In this document: one piece after another, positions 46,816 to 57,047 of the stretch
Layout of the letters: each line of letters begins with the position of its first letter
Numbering within the stretch: the stretch's first letter is position 1
Source: Phocoenobacter atlanticus subsp. cyclopteri
GTDB taxonomy: Bacteria; Pseudomonadota; Gammaproteobacteria; Enterobacterales; Pasteurellaceae
NCBI RefSeq assembly: GCF_018343795.1
Contig: NZ_CP074346.1
Coordinates: 124,001 to 188,000 of the forward strand
Direction: 5' to 3'
Length of the DNA stretch: 64,000 nt
Notes under the pieces: model-generated
The model's database searches: none
What the model saw: only the letters and a program-made list of their open reading frames with translations
What the model was told of the DNA's origin: nothing
Translations under genes and position numbers: made by a program

Positions 46816-47340
46816 ATGGCAGTTGTTGGTTTATTTTACGGTAGTGATACGGGTAATACTGAAGCCGTATCAAAAATGATTCAAGGGCAATTAGGTGCAA
46901 ATCTTATTGCAGTACACGACATTGCAAAAAGTACTAAGGAAGATATAGAAGCCTATGATTTCTTATTAATTGGTATTCCAACTTGGTATTATGGTGAGTC
47001 TCAAGCGGATTGGGATGACTTTATGCCAACTTTACAGGAAATTGATTTCTCAGGAAAAATCATTGGTATTTTTGGTTGTGGCGATCAAGAAGATTATGCG
47101 GAATATTTTTGTGATGCGATGGGCACGGTGCGTGATGTTGTTGAACAAAATGGCGGTGTTATTGTTGGGCATTGGTCAACAGAAGGTTATAATTTTGAAG
47201 TTTCTCAAGCATTAGTGGATGAAAATACCTTTGTTGGATTATGTATTGATGAAGATCGTCAACCAGAATTAACAGAACAACGAGTACAGAAATGGTGTGA
47301 ACAATTAAATGATGAAATGTGTCTTTCATCATTAGCTTAA
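46816..47340 (+). CDS. fldA: Flavodoxin
   Basis: 174-residue long-chain flavodoxin, FMN electron carrier. Phosphate loop GSDTGNTEAV (about 9-18), aromatic FMN-stacking WYYGES near 57-62, and DQEDYAEYF near 90-100. AGGAAA before the ATG. 27 bases after ybfE, 23 before fur. Confidence 0.97.
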   Translation: MAVVGLFYGSDTGNTEAVSKMIQGQLGANLIAVHDIAKSTKEDIEAYDFLLIGIPTWYYGESQADWDDFMPTLQEIDFSGKIIGIFGCGDQEDYAEYFCDAMGTVRDVVEQNGGVIVGHWSTEGYNFEVSQALVDENTFVGLCIDEDRQPELTEQRVQKWCEQLNDEMCLSSLA

Positions 47341-47363
47341 TGATTATAAATAAGGAGCATAAA

Positions 47364-47816
47364 ATGTCGGAACAATCTGAACAAAATAAAGAGCTACTGA
47401 AAAAAGTGGGTCTGAAAATTACAGAACCACGATTAACTATTCTTGCATTAATGCAAGATTCTCGTGAAAATATGCAACATTTTGCAGCAGAAGACATTTA
47501 TAAACTTCTCTTAGAACATAAATCTGAGGTTGGTTTAGCGACCGTGTACCGAGTGTTAAATCAATTTGAAGAGGTCGGTATCTTAACTCGTCATAGTTTT
47601 GATTCTAATAAAGCCGTTTTTGAGTTGAATTATGATCATCAACACGATCATATTATTTGTAAAGATTGTGGTAAGGTGTTTGAATTTAAAGATGACGAGA
47701 TTGAGCGTCGTCAAAGAGAAATTAGTCAAAAACACGGTATTGAACTTGAAAAACATAGTCTTTATCTTTATGGAACTTGCAGTGATCTAAGTCATTGTGA
47801 TAATAAAGAAAAATAG
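47364..47816 (+). CDS. fur: Ferric uptake regulator
   Basis: 150 residues. Winged helix with GLKITEPRLTILALMQD and VGLATVYRVLNQFEEVGIL; metal sites in YDHQHDHIICKDCG and the second CxxxxC pair in GTCSDLSHC. Start at 47364 with AAGGAG; a longer in-frame opening from 47319 overlaps fldA and is rejected. Terminated by an uptake-sequence pair. Confidence 0.97.
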   Translation: MSEQSEQNKELLKKVGLKITEPRLTILALMQDSRENMQHFAAEDIYKLLLEHKSEVGLATVYRVLNQFEEVGILTRHSFDSNKAVFELNYDHQHDHIICKDCGKVFEFKDDEIERRQREISQKHGIELEKHSLYLYGTCSDLSHCDNKEK

Positions 47817-47853
47817 TATTTTTTATTCTCTTTATACTTAATTATTTGAGCAT

Positions 47854-47896
47854 AAGCGGTGAGATTTTGTAAACAAATTACAAGATCGTACCGCTT
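47854..47896 (+). terminator. Uptake-sequence hairpin after fur
   Basis: AAGCGGTGAGATTTTG (from 47854) against CAAGATCGTACCGCTT (to 47896), imperfect; no gene in between. Confidence 0.65.
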
Positions 47897-47921
47897 CTAT
47901 TGTTTTATTTGGTACCCATTT

Positions 47922-50567
47922 ATGTCAGAAAATACAACCTCTATTCCTCAAGTTGAAACAGCCAAAGTTCGTCCTCCTCGTAAAATTTCGATATTTTGGT
48001 TACTCCCTGTTATTGCCTTTATTATTGGTGCATTATTATTTTTTCAGATTTTGAAAGAAAGAGGCGAAATTATCACTCTTCATTTCACCGATGGTGCAGG
48101 TATTACAGCAAAGAAAACACCAATTAGGTATCAAGGATTGCAAATTGGATTGGTAAAGAAAGTCAGTTTTTCTGAAGATTTGAAAAATGTTGATGTGATT
48201 GCTGAAATTACACCTGAAGCATCATCATTATTACGTGAAGATACTAAGTTTTGGTTAGTTCAACCTTCTGTTTCTTTAGCGGGTGTTTCTGGATTAGATT
48301 CTATTGTATCAGGAAATTATATTACGCTTTTACCTGGAACAGGAGATGAGGCAGATGAATTTATTGCGGAATTAGAACCTCCTGTTGCTCCTGTTACGGC
48401 AGGAGATTTATTGATTAAGCTAGTTTCTGATGATTTAGGCTCTATTTCTATCGGATCAAATGTTTATTTTAAAAAAGTACCGGTTGGAAGTATTTTAAGT
48501 TATCGTTTTACTGAAGATCAACAACAAGTTGAGATTGATGTAATGATAAAGAAAAAATATGCCAACTTGGTGAAGAAAAATAGCCATTTTTGGAATATTA
48601 GTGGTATTAATGCAACATTAGATTTATCAGGGGTATCTATTGCAATAGATAGTATTCAATCTGTTGTTCAAGGTGCAATTGCCTTTGATTCTCCTAAGGA
48701 TGATACGCAACAAGCTGTTCAAAACCAGCATTATACTTTGTATAAAAATTTAAAAGCAGCAAACAGAGGGATTGAAGTGGATGTTCTATTGCCTCTTCAT
48801 TCTTCTGTTAAAGTTAATGAAACGGCACTCTTTTACCAAAATACGAAAATTGGGGTGTTAGCTGAATTAGATCCTATTGATACTAGTATGGAACAAAAAG
48901 TATTAAAGGGTAAATTATTACTTAATCCAAACTATACACACTTATTACGTTCAGGAACCACTATTTTATTAAAAGAACCTCAGTTTGGTTTAAATAAACA
49001 ACAGATAACAAAATTAAATGAATTAGTGAGAGGCAATTTTTTTGATGTTGTAAAAGTGGGTGAGGGTGAGGAATTAAATACATTTAGCATTCAAAAAGAA
49101 GCTGATTATTTATTAAGCCGTCCAGATGTGTTGGGTTTAACCTTAGTTGCTTCGCAATCTTATGGAGTAGACAAAGGGCAAGGTATTTACTATAACGATA
49201 TTCAAATTGGTGAAATTTTAGAACGAAATGTCACCTTGAAAAATGTCAGTTTTAAGGTAATGATTTATCCAGAATATCGTCGTTTTATTGCTAAAAACAG
49301 TCAGTTTGTCTCTATTTCTCATTTTGATCTCTCTGCTAATATGGATGGCGTGCAGTTTAAATCCGCTTCACCAACAGAATGGTTAAAGGGGGGGATTAGA
49401 ATGTTAGTTGAAGAACCAAAAGGTAAGCCTCTTGATTCTTATCCTCTTTATGAAAATAGAGAAAATGCACAACAAGGGATTATTGATACACAAAAGCGTG
49501 TAACAAAGGTATTGTCTGCCAAAAAAGTATCAGGAATAAATAAAGGTTCGGTAATACTTTATAATGATTTTCAAGTCGGTGAAGTGTTGGATATTACACC
49601 AAAAGCAGAGCAATTTGAAATAGCATTATTTATCATACCTAAATATCGTCATTTATTTACTAATAAAAGTCGCTTTTGGATTGAGCCTGCCACAGCGATT
49701 GATATTTCAACAAAAGGAATAAATATTCAAGCAGCCCCTCTTATGAGAACTTTAAAGGGAGCAATTAGTTTTGATAATAAAGGAGGTAAGCAAAGTAATA
49801 CCCTTTATGAAAATTATGATAAAGTTTTTGCTGGAAATTCTTGTATTACCTTAATTACCAAAGATGCCGCTAAATTAAGTGAAGGTATGCCAATTAAATA
49901 TATGGGATTAACCATTGGTCACATTAAAACCTTAAAATTAGAAAATGCAAAAAAACGTATTAAAGTGACCGCTTCCATTAAGAGTAAATATTATGGGATT
50001 GTGGCACGATCAGGCAGTGTATTTAAGGCGATCTCTCCACAAATTAATAGTTCAGGATTTAAGCATTTAGATGCAGTACTACAAAATTATATTGATGTTA
50101 ATGCAGGTACGGGAAAACGTAAAACTTGGTTTACCTTAGTGGATAATGATGTCACTAAAACAGAATATCAAGGTGGCTTCCCTATTGTATTAGAAACCAG
50201 TAATGCCAATGGTTTGAGTGTAGATACGCCTGTATTTTATAGAGGCTTACAAGTGGGGATTGTTGATCGTGTAAAATTAAGTGAATTAGGGGATCGTGTC
50301 TTTTTATATGTACGAATTAGTTATAAATATCGTCATTTAGTGCGTAAAAATAGTCAGTTCTGGGAATCTTCTGGCTACACAATGAACGTAGGATTAAATG
50401 GAGCAACCATTAGTTCTGGTACAATGTCCCAATTAATGAATGGCGGTATTTCATTTTCTACGCCATCAGGTAAAATAGTGAGTTCAAAAGCTAAAGCTAA
50501 TCAGCATTTTATTCTACAACCTAACCCACCTAAAGGTGCGGCAGAGTGGAATCAAGGTGCATATTAA
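47922..50567 (+). CDS. letB: LetB (YebT)-like seven-MCE-domain lipid transport protein
   Basis: 881 residues; inner-membrane anchored periplasmic tunnel for lipid traffic between membranes. One N-terminal transmembrane helix at about 22-44 (ISIFWLLPVIAFIIGALLFF), then seven MCE repeats, each marked by a YxGxxIG-like turn: RYQGLQIG, YFKKVPVG, FYQNTKIG, YYNDIQIG, LYNDFQVG, KYMGLTIG, FYRGLQVG. Seven, and 881 residues, fit LetB (about 877) rather than three-domain PqiB. The usual membrane partner LetA is not next to it. Start 47922 is chosen over upstream in-frame codons that lie in the terminator. Confidence 0.9.
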   Translation: MSENTTSIPQVETAKVRPPRKISIFWLLPVIAFIIGALLFFQILKERGEIITLHFTDGAGITAKKTPIRYQGLQIGLVKKVSFSEDLKNVDVIAEITPEASSLLREDTKFWLVQPSVSLAGVSGLDSIVSGNYITLLPGTGDEADEFIAELEPPVAPVTAGDLLIKLVSDDLGSISIGSNVYFKKVPVGSILSYRFTEDQQQVEIDVMIKKKYANLVKKNSHFWNISGINATLDLSGVSIAIDSIQSVVQGAIAFDSPKDDTQQAVQNQHYTLYKNLKAANRGIEVDVLLPLHSSVKVNETALFYQNTKIGVLAELDPIDTSMEQKVLKGKLLLNPNYTHLLRSGTTILLKEPQFGLNKQQITKLNELVRGNFFDVVKVGEGEELNTFSIQKEADYLLSRPDVLGLTLVASQSYGVDKGQGIYYNDIQIGEILERNVTLKNVSFKVMIYPEYRRFIAKNSQFVSISHFDLSANMDGVQFKSASPTEWLKGGIRMLVEEPKGKPLDSYPLYENRENAQQGIIDTQKRVTKVLSAKKVSGINKGSVILYNDFQVGEVLDITPKAEQFEIALFIIPKYRHLFTNKSRFWIEPATAIDISTKGINIQAAPLMRTLKGAISFDNKGGKQSNTLYENYDKVFAGNSCITLITKDAAKLSEGMPIKYMGLTIGHIKTLKLENAKKRIKVTASIKSKYYGIVARSGSVFKAISPQINSSGFKHLDAVLQNYIDVNAGTGKRKTWFTLVDNDVTKTEYQGGFPIVLETSNANGLSVDTPVFYRGLQVGIVDRVKLSELGDRVFLYVRISYKYRHLVRKNSQFWESSGYTMNVGLNGATISSGTMSQLMNGGISFSTPSGKIVSSKAKANQHFILQPNPPKGAAEWNQGAY

Positions 50568-50657
50568 CATTTGTAAAATTAGGAGAGCAACAAGCGGTCA
50601 GATGAGAATGAAAATTTGCAAATTATTACAAAAATCATACCGCTATAAGGGTATTCA

Positions 50658-52508
50658 ATGATAAAGCAATTATTTGAGTGGTTTGAAAATCGTATTGAAC
50701 CTTATCCTAAAAATGATCCTATAACACCAAAGTCGGGGTTAGTACCTTTTATCTTTGATGCCACTAAGGGTATGCGGATTTATATTTTTTTAATGATGCT
50801 AATGACGGCGGGGATTGGTGTCACAGAAGGATTGTTGTTTCAATTTATTGGTAACTTAGTCGATTGGGTCAGCACCCTTTCTCCTTCCCAAGTATGGCAG
50901 ACTAAAAAAACATCGATTTTATTTATGTTATTTGTGGTTTGTTTAGGATTTTTGTTTACTTTCTTTAATGCGAGTTTACGTTTTCAAACTTTGCAAGGCG
51001 TATTTCCAATGCGTTTACGATGGAATTTTCATCGTTTAATGCTTGGGCAAAGTATGGGATTTTATCAAGATGAGTTTGCAGGTCGTGTTTCAGCCAAAGT
51101 AATGCAAACTGCCTTAGCCGTACGTGATTCTGTGATTACGCTTTCAGGCGTGATTGTTCAAATTTCTGTTTATTTGATTACTTCCAGTATTATTTTAGTT
51201 CAGTTTGATAGTTGGTTTTTACTGCCTTTTGGCGTATGGCTAGTTGGACTGCTTCTCATTATGCGAAATTTTATTCCTAAGTTGGGAAAAGCCTCTCAAG
51301 AGCAATCAGATGCACGAAGTTTAATGACTGGTCGTATAACAGACACTTATGCCAATATTGCAACAGTAAAATTGTTTTCGCACGGTCAAAGAGAAGCAAA
51401 ATATGTAAAAACCTCAATGCAGGAATTTATGCTAACCGTACATAAACAAATGCGTTTAGTCACTTCAATTGAGGCATTGCATTATATCAATAGTATGTGG
51501 CTCGTGGTTTCAACGGCAACAATGGGGTTAGTGCTTTGGTATAATGGCTTTGTGACAGCTGGAGCTATTGCAACAGCAACGGCATTGGCGTTACGTATTA
51601 AAGGATTATCACAATGGATTATGTGGGAAGCGGCTCGTTTATTTGAAAATTTAGGGACAGTTCAAGATGGAATGAACACCATTTCAAAACCTCATTTTAT
51701 TAAAGATAAAGAAAATGCCACAGAACTTAAAGTATTTAAGGGTGAGATTACCTTTGAACATATTGACTTTGCTTATGATAAAGAAAATCCACTATTACAA
51801 GATTTTAATCTGCATATTAAAGCGAGCGAAAAAGTAGGAATAGTTGGGCGAAGTGGTGCAGGTAAGTCGACACTCACTAATCTATTATTACGTTTTTATG
51901 ATATTCAAAATGGAGATATCAAAATTGATGGTCAAAATATTTATGATGTAACTCAAGATAGTTTACGATCACAAATTGGTTTAGTAACTCAAGATACCTC
52001 ATTATTACATCGTTCAGTGAAAGAAAATTTACTTTATGGACGACCAGAGGCTACGGAACAAGAAATGGAAAAAGCAGCACAAAAAGCCGCTGCTGATGAG
52101 TTTATTGCTACACTGAGTGATGCCAAAGGCAGAACGGGTTATGATACTTATGTTGGAGAACGTGGTGTTAAGTTATCAGGAGGACAACGTCAGCGAATTG
52201 CAATTGCTCGGGTAATGTTAAAAGACGCACCAATTTTATTATTGGATGAGGCAACCAGTGCTTTAGATTCTGAAGTTGAAGCAGCTATTCAAGAGAATTT
52301 AGCCGAATTAATGGAAGGTAAAACCGTGTTAGCGATTGCTCATCGTTTATCGACCATTATGGCAATGGATCGTTTAATTGTACTGGATCAAGGAAAAATT
52401 ATAGAGCAAGGCACTCATAATGAATTATTGGCTAAAAAAGGTGTCTATGCCAAACTGTGGGATCATCAAAGTGGTGGTTTTTTAGCAGATGATGGAAAAA
52501 TAGAATAA
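50658..52508 (+). CDS. ABC exporter, fused permease-ATPase
   Basis: 616 residues, half-transporter likely to work as a homodimer. About six transmembrane helices in residues 35-330 (YIFLMMLMTAGIGVTEGLLF; ILFMLFVVCLGFLFTFF), then an ATPase with Walker A GRSGAGKST near 397-405, signature KLSGGQRQR, Walker B ILLLDEATSALD and switch AIAHRLSTI. Close in length and look to the uncharacterised H. influenzae HI1051 type. Substrate unknown. An uptake sequence ACAAGCGGTC (50590-50599) precedes it. Confidence 0.9.
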   Translation: MIKQLFEWFENRIEPYPKNDPITPKSGLVPFIFDATKGMRIYIFLMMLMTAGIGVTEGLLFQFIGNLVDWVSTLSPSQVWQTKKTSILFMLFVVCLGFLFTFFNASLRFQTLQGVFPMRLRWNFHRLMLGQSMGFYQDEFAGRVSAKVMQTALAVRDSVITLSGVIVQISVYLITSSIILVQFDSWFLLPFGVWLVGLLLIMRNFIPKLGKASQEQSDARSLMTGRITDTYANIATVKLFSHGQREAKYVKTSMQEFMLTVHKQMRLVTSIEALHYINSMWLVVSTATMGLVLWYNGFVTAGAIATATALALRIKGLSQWIMWEAARLFENLGTVQDGMNTISKPHFIKDKENATELKVFKGEITFEHIDFAYDKENPLLQDFNLHIKASEKVGIVGRSGAGKSTLTNLLLRFYDIQNGDIKIDGQNIYDVTQDSLRSQIGLVTQDTSLLHRSVKENLLYGRPEATEQEMEKAAQKAAADEFIATLSDAKGRTGYDTYVGERGVKLSGGQRQRIAIARVMLKDAPILLLDEATSALDSEVEAAIQENLAELMEGKTVLAIAHRLSTIMAMDRLIVLDQGKIIEQGTHNELLAKKGVYAKLWDHQSGGFLADDGKIE

Positions 52509-52552
52509 ATAATAAAATATTAAATATAAAGTCGGACAATATCAAAAAAACA

Positions 52553-53965
52553 ATGATTAAATTAAATTTAAACACAATTGCTAATATTTTAGCCGCTCGT
52601 TTAGTGGGTGATAAAAATATTAGTGTGGACAACCTTTTTATTGAGAATATAAGTACTGATACTCGTCAAGCGATTGCAAAGGGACTATTTTTTGCATTAA
52701 AAGGTGAAAATTTTGATGCACATAACTATTTATCACAAGCTGTTAAACAGGGTTGTGTAGCCGTTGTGGTTGAGCGAGAAATGGACGTGAATGTTCCTCA
52801 ACTGATCGTTGAGGATACTGCTTTGGCATTAGGAAAGTTAGGGAAGTGGTTAAAAGCAAAAATTAATCCTAAAACAGTAGCGATTACTGGATCATCTGGT
52901 AAAACAACGGTTAAAGAAATGGTTGCAAAAATTTTGCAAAATGTGACCGCTTGTTCTGATGAAGTTTTGTTTACCTTTGGTAATTTAAATAACGATTTAG
53001 GTGTGCCTTTAACCTTGTTACGTTTAAATGAAAAGCATAAATTTGCTATCGTTGAATTGGGGGCTAATCATTTAGGTGAAATTGCTTATACTGTTGATTT
53101 GGTGAAACCAGATGCCTGTTTAATTAATAATGTAACAGCGGCTCATTTAGAGGGATTTGGTTCCCTTGAAGGTGTTGCAGAAGCAAAAAGTGAAATTTAT
53201 CAAGGTTTAGCAGATGATGGCACTGCGATTGTTAATTTAGATTATCCACAATGGCGAAATCTATGGCAACAAAGGATCATAAATAGAAAGACACAAACTT
53301 TCTCAGCTAATGATCAGTCAGCAGATTTTTATGCAAAAAATATTCAATTAACCTTAAGTGGTGCAAATTTTATTTTAGGCACACCACAAGGCGAAATTGA
53401 AATTCATTCATCTTATTTGGGCGAACATAATATTAGCAATGCATTAGCTGCTGCCTCTTTAGCAATGGCTGTTGGGGCAGATTTAAAGGCTATCAAATCA
53501 GGGCTTGAACAACATTCAAAAGTAAAAGGGCGTTTGTATCCTATTGAAATAAATGAAAATTTATTATTGATTGATGATACTTATAATGCCAATGTGGGTT
53601 CATTAAAATCTGCTATTTCAGTATTAAAAAATTATCCTGCATTTAGGATTTTAGCCGTGGCGGATATGGGTGAATTAGGCAGTGAAAGTAAACAATGTCA
53701 CCAACAAGTCGCTGATTTTGTGAAAGAGGCAAAGCTTGATTTAGTGGTTTCATTTGGTAAAGAGAGTGCAGTAATTAGCAATAACCCTGCTCATCATTTT
53801 ACTGAAAAACAAACAATTTGTGACTTTTTAATGCCAATAATTTTGCAAAAATCACAACAAAAGCAACCGCTTGTATTATTGGCAAAAGGCTCTCGTAGTC
53901 AAAAAATGGAAGAGCTTATCGCTCTTTTAGTTGAACAATTAAAGAATAAGGATAAACAATGTTAG
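52553..53965 (+). CDS. murF: UDP-MurNAc-tripeptide D-Ala-D-Ala ligase
   Basis: 470 residues; adds D-Ala-D-Ala to the peptidoglycan precursor in the cytosol. Mur ligase ATP loop [13 protein letters not shown] near 112-124, [10 protein letters not shown], and [18 protein letters not shown]. It overlaps mraY by 7 bases as in the classical cluster, but here an ABC exporter rather than murE lies upstream. Confidence 0.96.
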   Translation: MIKLNLNTIANILAARLVGDKNISVDNLFIENISTDTRQAIAKGLFFALKGENFDAHNYLSQAVKQGCVAVVVEREMDVNVPQLIVEDTALALGKLGKWLKAKINPKTVAITGSSGKTTVKEMVAKILQNVTACSDEVLFTFGNLNNDLGVPLTLLRLNEKHKFAIVELGANHLGEIAYTVDLVKPDACLINNVTAAHLEGFGSLEGVAEAKSEIYQGLADDGTAIVNLDYPQWRNLWQQRIINRKTQTFSANDQSADFYAKNIQLTLSGANFILGTPQGEIEIHSSYLGEHNISNALAAASLAMAVGADLKAIKSGLEQHSKVKGRLYPIEINENLLLIDDTYNANVGSLKSAISVLKNYPAFRILAVADMGELGSESKQCHQQVADFVKEAKLDLVVSFGKESAVISNNPAHHFTEKQTICDFLMPIILQKSQQKQPLVLLAKGSRSQKMEELIALLVEQLKNKDKQC

Positions 53966-55041
53966 TTTGGCTTGCAGAATATTTAGTGCAATATAACACC
54001 GCTTTTCACGTGGTTTCATACATCACATTTCGTGCCATTATGGCGTTATTAACCGCAATGGGGATTGGTTTATGGATTGGACCAAAAGTTATTCGTCGTT
54101 TACAAATCTTAAAATTTGGGCAAGAAGTACGTAATGAAGGGCCAGAAAGCCACTATAAAAAACGTGGTACACCGACAATGGGTGGAATTATCATTCTGTT
54201 TGCGATTGGCGTAAGCACCTTGTTATGGGCAAATTTAGCCAACCCTTATGTGTGGTTTGTGATGTTCGTTCTCTTTGGTTATGGCGTAGTTGGTTTTGTG
54301 GACGATTACTGGAAAATCACACGTCAAAGCACTGACGGCTTAATCGCTCGCTGGAAATATTTTTGGCTTTCAGTCATCGCATTAGTCGCTATTTTTGGTA
54401 TGTACGCTATCGGCAAAGACACTGCCGCAACACAATTAGTCGTACCATTCTTTAAAGAATTTATGCCACAGTTAGGGATTTTCTACATCGTTTTAGGCTA
54501 TTTTGTGATTGTGGGTACGAGTAATGCAGTAAATCTAACCGACGGTTTAGACGGTCTAGCCATCGTCCCAACTATTATGGTTGCAGCCGCATTTGGCTTG
54601 ATTGCGTGGGCGACAGGGAATATCAACTTCGCACAATACTTACACATTCCATTTATCAAATTTAGTGGTGAATTAGCGGTTGTTTGTACCGCCATTGTCG
54701 GAGCAGGACTTGGTTTCCTATGGTACAACACCTACCCCGCATTAGTCTTTATGGGAGATGTCGGCTCACTTTCATTAGGCGGAGCATTGGGCGTTATCGC
54801 CATTTTAGTTCGCCAAGAATTGTTACTTGTTATTATGGGCGGTGTGTTTGTCGTAGAAACCCTTTCTGTTCTTTTACAAGTTGGGTCATTTAAATTACGT
54901 GGAAAACGCATTTTCAGAATGGCACCTATTCATCACCACTTCGAACTAAAAGGCTGGCCAGAACCACGTGTAATTATGCGATTTTGGATTATTACGCTGA
55001 TGTTGGTATTGGTGGGGTTAGTGACGTTGAAGTTGAGATAG
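53959..55041 (+). CDS. mraY: Phospho-MurNAc-pentapeptide transferase
   Basis: 360-residue inner-membrane enzyme forming lipid I; ten hydrophobic segments. [20 protein letters not shown] with the DD pair, [14 protein letters not shown] and [23 protein letters not shown] are the signature motifs. AAGGAT before the ATG. Instead of murD, accessory genes follow. Confidence 0.97.
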   Translation: MLVWLAEYLVQYNTAFHVVSYITFRAIMALLTAMGIGLWIGPKVIRRLQILKFGQEVRNEGPESHYKKRGTPTMGGIIILFAIGVSTLLWANLANPYVWFVMFVLFGYGVVGFVDDYWKITRQSTDGLIARWKYFWLSVIALVAIFGMYAIGKDTAATQLVVPFFKEFMPQLGIFYIVLGYFVIVGTSNAVNLTDGLDGLAIVPTIMVAAAFGLIAWATGNINFAQYLHIPFIKFSGELAVVCTAIVGAGLGFLWYNTYPALVFMGDVGSLSLGGALGVIAILVRQELLLVIMGGVFVVETLSVLLQVGSFKLRGKRIFRMAPIHHHFELKGWPEPRVIMRFWIITLMLVLVGLVTLKLR

Positions 55042-55088
55042 GTTGTTTGAAAATTTATTGATTATGCTTTTATAAGGGAGAATGAATA

Positions 55089-56150
55089 ATGGATACGAAA
55101 AATAATAATGTTGTAAATACCCAATATAAAATTTGGTTACAAGATTTAAAGCAAGATTTTCATAAAGCCCAAATAAAAGCACATATTAAAGTAAACACAA
55201 CCTTGCTTGAATTTTATTGGCAAATGGGCAAGGATATAATTCAAAAACAAAAAGATTTTGCTTGGGGAAGTGGTTTTTTAGAGCAATTAAGTAAAGATTT
55301 ATCAGCAGAATTTCCTGATGTAAAAGGTTTTTCATATCGTAATTTAAGGGCGATAAAACAATGGGTTGAATTTTGGCAACAACTTGTTGCCAAATTAGAT
55401 AATGAAATTGGGAAACAAGTTGTTTCGCAATTAACTCAAATCCCTTGGGGGCATAATATTGCTATTATTCAAAAGTGTAAAAACAGTGATGAGGCTTTGT
55501 TTTATGTAACCAACACTTTGGAGAATGGCATTAGTCGAGCAGTTCTCATTCATCAAATAGAAAGTAATTTGTATCAGCGTTCAGGCAAGGCGATTACGAA
55601 TTTTGATACAACGCTACCACCGATACAGTCTGATTTAGCAAAACAGATTACCAAAGATCCCTACAATTTTGATTTTCTTACTATTACCGATAATTATCAA
55701 GAGAAAGAATTAGAAGCCGCTTTGTGTGAGAATATCACTAAATTTTTACTCGAACTTGGCAATGGTTTTGCCTTTGTGGGTAAGCAATATAAATTAAATG
55801 TAGGTGGCGAAGAATTTAGAATAGACCTGCTGTTTTATCATTTAAAGTTGCGTTGTTATGTAGTTATTGAGCTTAAAGCAGTAGATTTTAAGCCAGAATT
55901 TGCAGGGAAATTAAGTTTTTATACCACAGCGATAGACAATGAACTCAAAACCGAACAAGACAATGCAACAATCGGTATTTTAATTTGTAAATCAAAAAAA
56001 GATATTATTGTGGAATATGCCCTTAAAGATATTAATAAGCCACTTGGTGTGAGTAAATATGACCTTATTGATGTATTGCCGAAAGATTATCAGTCAGCAA
56101 TTCCTAGTATTGAGCAGATAGAGGCGGAGCTTAATGAACAACTAAACTAA
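55089..56150 (+). CDS. DUF1016 / YhcG-type PD-(D/E)xK nuclease-fold protein
   Basis: 353 residues. N-terminal DUF1016_N helical part (YKIWLQDLKQDFHKAQIKAH; FSYRNLRAIKQWVEFW), C-terminal nuclease-like fold with RIDLLFYH and YVVIELKAVDFKPE (the D...ExK set) and GILICKSKKDIIVEYAL. YhcG proteins are common in defence and restriction neighbourhoods; the exact role is unsettled. GGGAG before the ATG. First gene of the accessory island. Confidence 0.9.
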   Translation: MDTKNNNVVNTQYKIWLQDLKQDFHKAQIKAHIKVNTTLLEFYWQMGKDIIQKQKDFAWGSGFLEQLSKDLSAEFPDVKGFSYRNLRAIKQWVEFWQQLVAKLDNEIGKQVVSQLTQIPWGHNIAIIQKCKNSDEALFYVTNTLENGISRAVLIHQIESNLYQRSGKAITNFDTTLPPIQSDLAKQITKDPYNFDFLTITDNYQEKELEAALCENITKFLLELGNGFAFVGKQYKLNVGGEEFRIDLLFYHLKLRCYVVIELKAVDFKPEFAGKLSFYTTAIDNELKTEQDNATIGILICKSKKDIIVEYALKDINKPLGVSKYDLIDVLPKDYQSAIPSIEQIEAELNEQLN

Positions 56151-56435
56151 AGCTGTACAAATACGGAATAAACTTGGTCAGTAGATACAATATTTTATAC
56201 GGGGTTAAAGCAAGACTATATTGGACATTATTTATTTTATCCTTTAATAAGGTTAGATTTTATGCACTAGATTTGGGTTCTGCTGTTTTAAGTATAACAG
56301 TAGCATTTTGAAATAATCTGAGAATATTAAATCTACATAAAAATGATTACATATTGATAATATAGTTAATTTTAATACAAAACAAAATCAACAATTGGTA
56401 AAATTAAAATAGTTGTTGATAGCGATGGGGAAATT
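56151..56435. other. AT-rich gap between DUF1016 and Kiwa genes
   Basis: 285 bases without a gene. A stem GCTGTT / AACAGTAGC near 56281-56307 may end the DUF1016 transcript. The rest, AT-rich, should carry the promoter of the Kiwa pair; I cannot point to a convincing one. Confidence 0.4.
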
Positions 56436-57047
56436 ATGCGAGTAAATAATTTACATCAATCAGCAAAGTTTGTTTTATTTATTACATCATATACACCTTT
56501 ATTTGTATTGATTTCTATAAAGCAAATAAAAGTAAATAGTATTTACTTAAATTGGGGAGGACTATCTTACAGTAGTATAGTTACTTTTTGTAATAATTTT
56601 CTTTTTTCAACAATTTTAATTGCTATATGTTTTATAGGAATAATTGGTGTTTACTTTCTATTTAAGAATATTGAAAGAACAATGGATAACGGGGATAATG
56701 TTCTTGTCAGCAGTATTGATAATAAAAATAGTGAATCTATAGGATATATAGCAACCTATATAGTACCTTTTTTATTTCAAGATTTTAATGATTGGTATGA
56801 GTTAATGGCGTTTATCTGTTTAATGTGGATTACATATAAAATTTACACTAACTCTAGCTTACTTTTGATAAACCCTCTACTAAGTTTTAAGTTTTCTATT
56901 TTTTCTTTGGAATATATACTACCTAGTGGAAAAGTTAGGAATGGTTTAATTATTAGTAGAGAAAAAGAGTTATTAGAAGAAGATATAATAAAAATATATC
57001 AAATTGGGTATAAGTTGTTTTTTGCACAATTAAGGAAAAATAGATGA
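56436..57047 (+). CDS. kwaA: Kiwa anti-phage membrane protein KwaA
   Basis: 203 residues with four main hydrophobic segments at about 11-29, 55-76, 101-116 and 121-150, and a charged C-terminal tail. FITSYTPLFVLISIKQI at the N-terminus, the length, and the ATGA overlap with a DUF4868 gene fit KwaA. In Kiwa the membrane subunit senses phage attack at the envelope and works with KwaB. GGGGA before the ATG. Membrane proteins of this sort diverge fast, so the call leans on the partner. Confidence 0.75.
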   Translation: MRVNNLHQSAKFVLFITSYTPLFVLISIKQIKVNSIYLNWGGLSYSSIVTFCNNFLFSTILIAICFIGIIGVYFLFKNIERTMDNGDNVLVSSIDNKNSESIGYIATYIVPFLFQDFNDWYELMAFICLMWITYKIYTNSSLLLINPLLSFKFSIFSLEYILPSGKVRNGLIISREKELLEEDIIKIYQIGYKLFFAQLRKNR

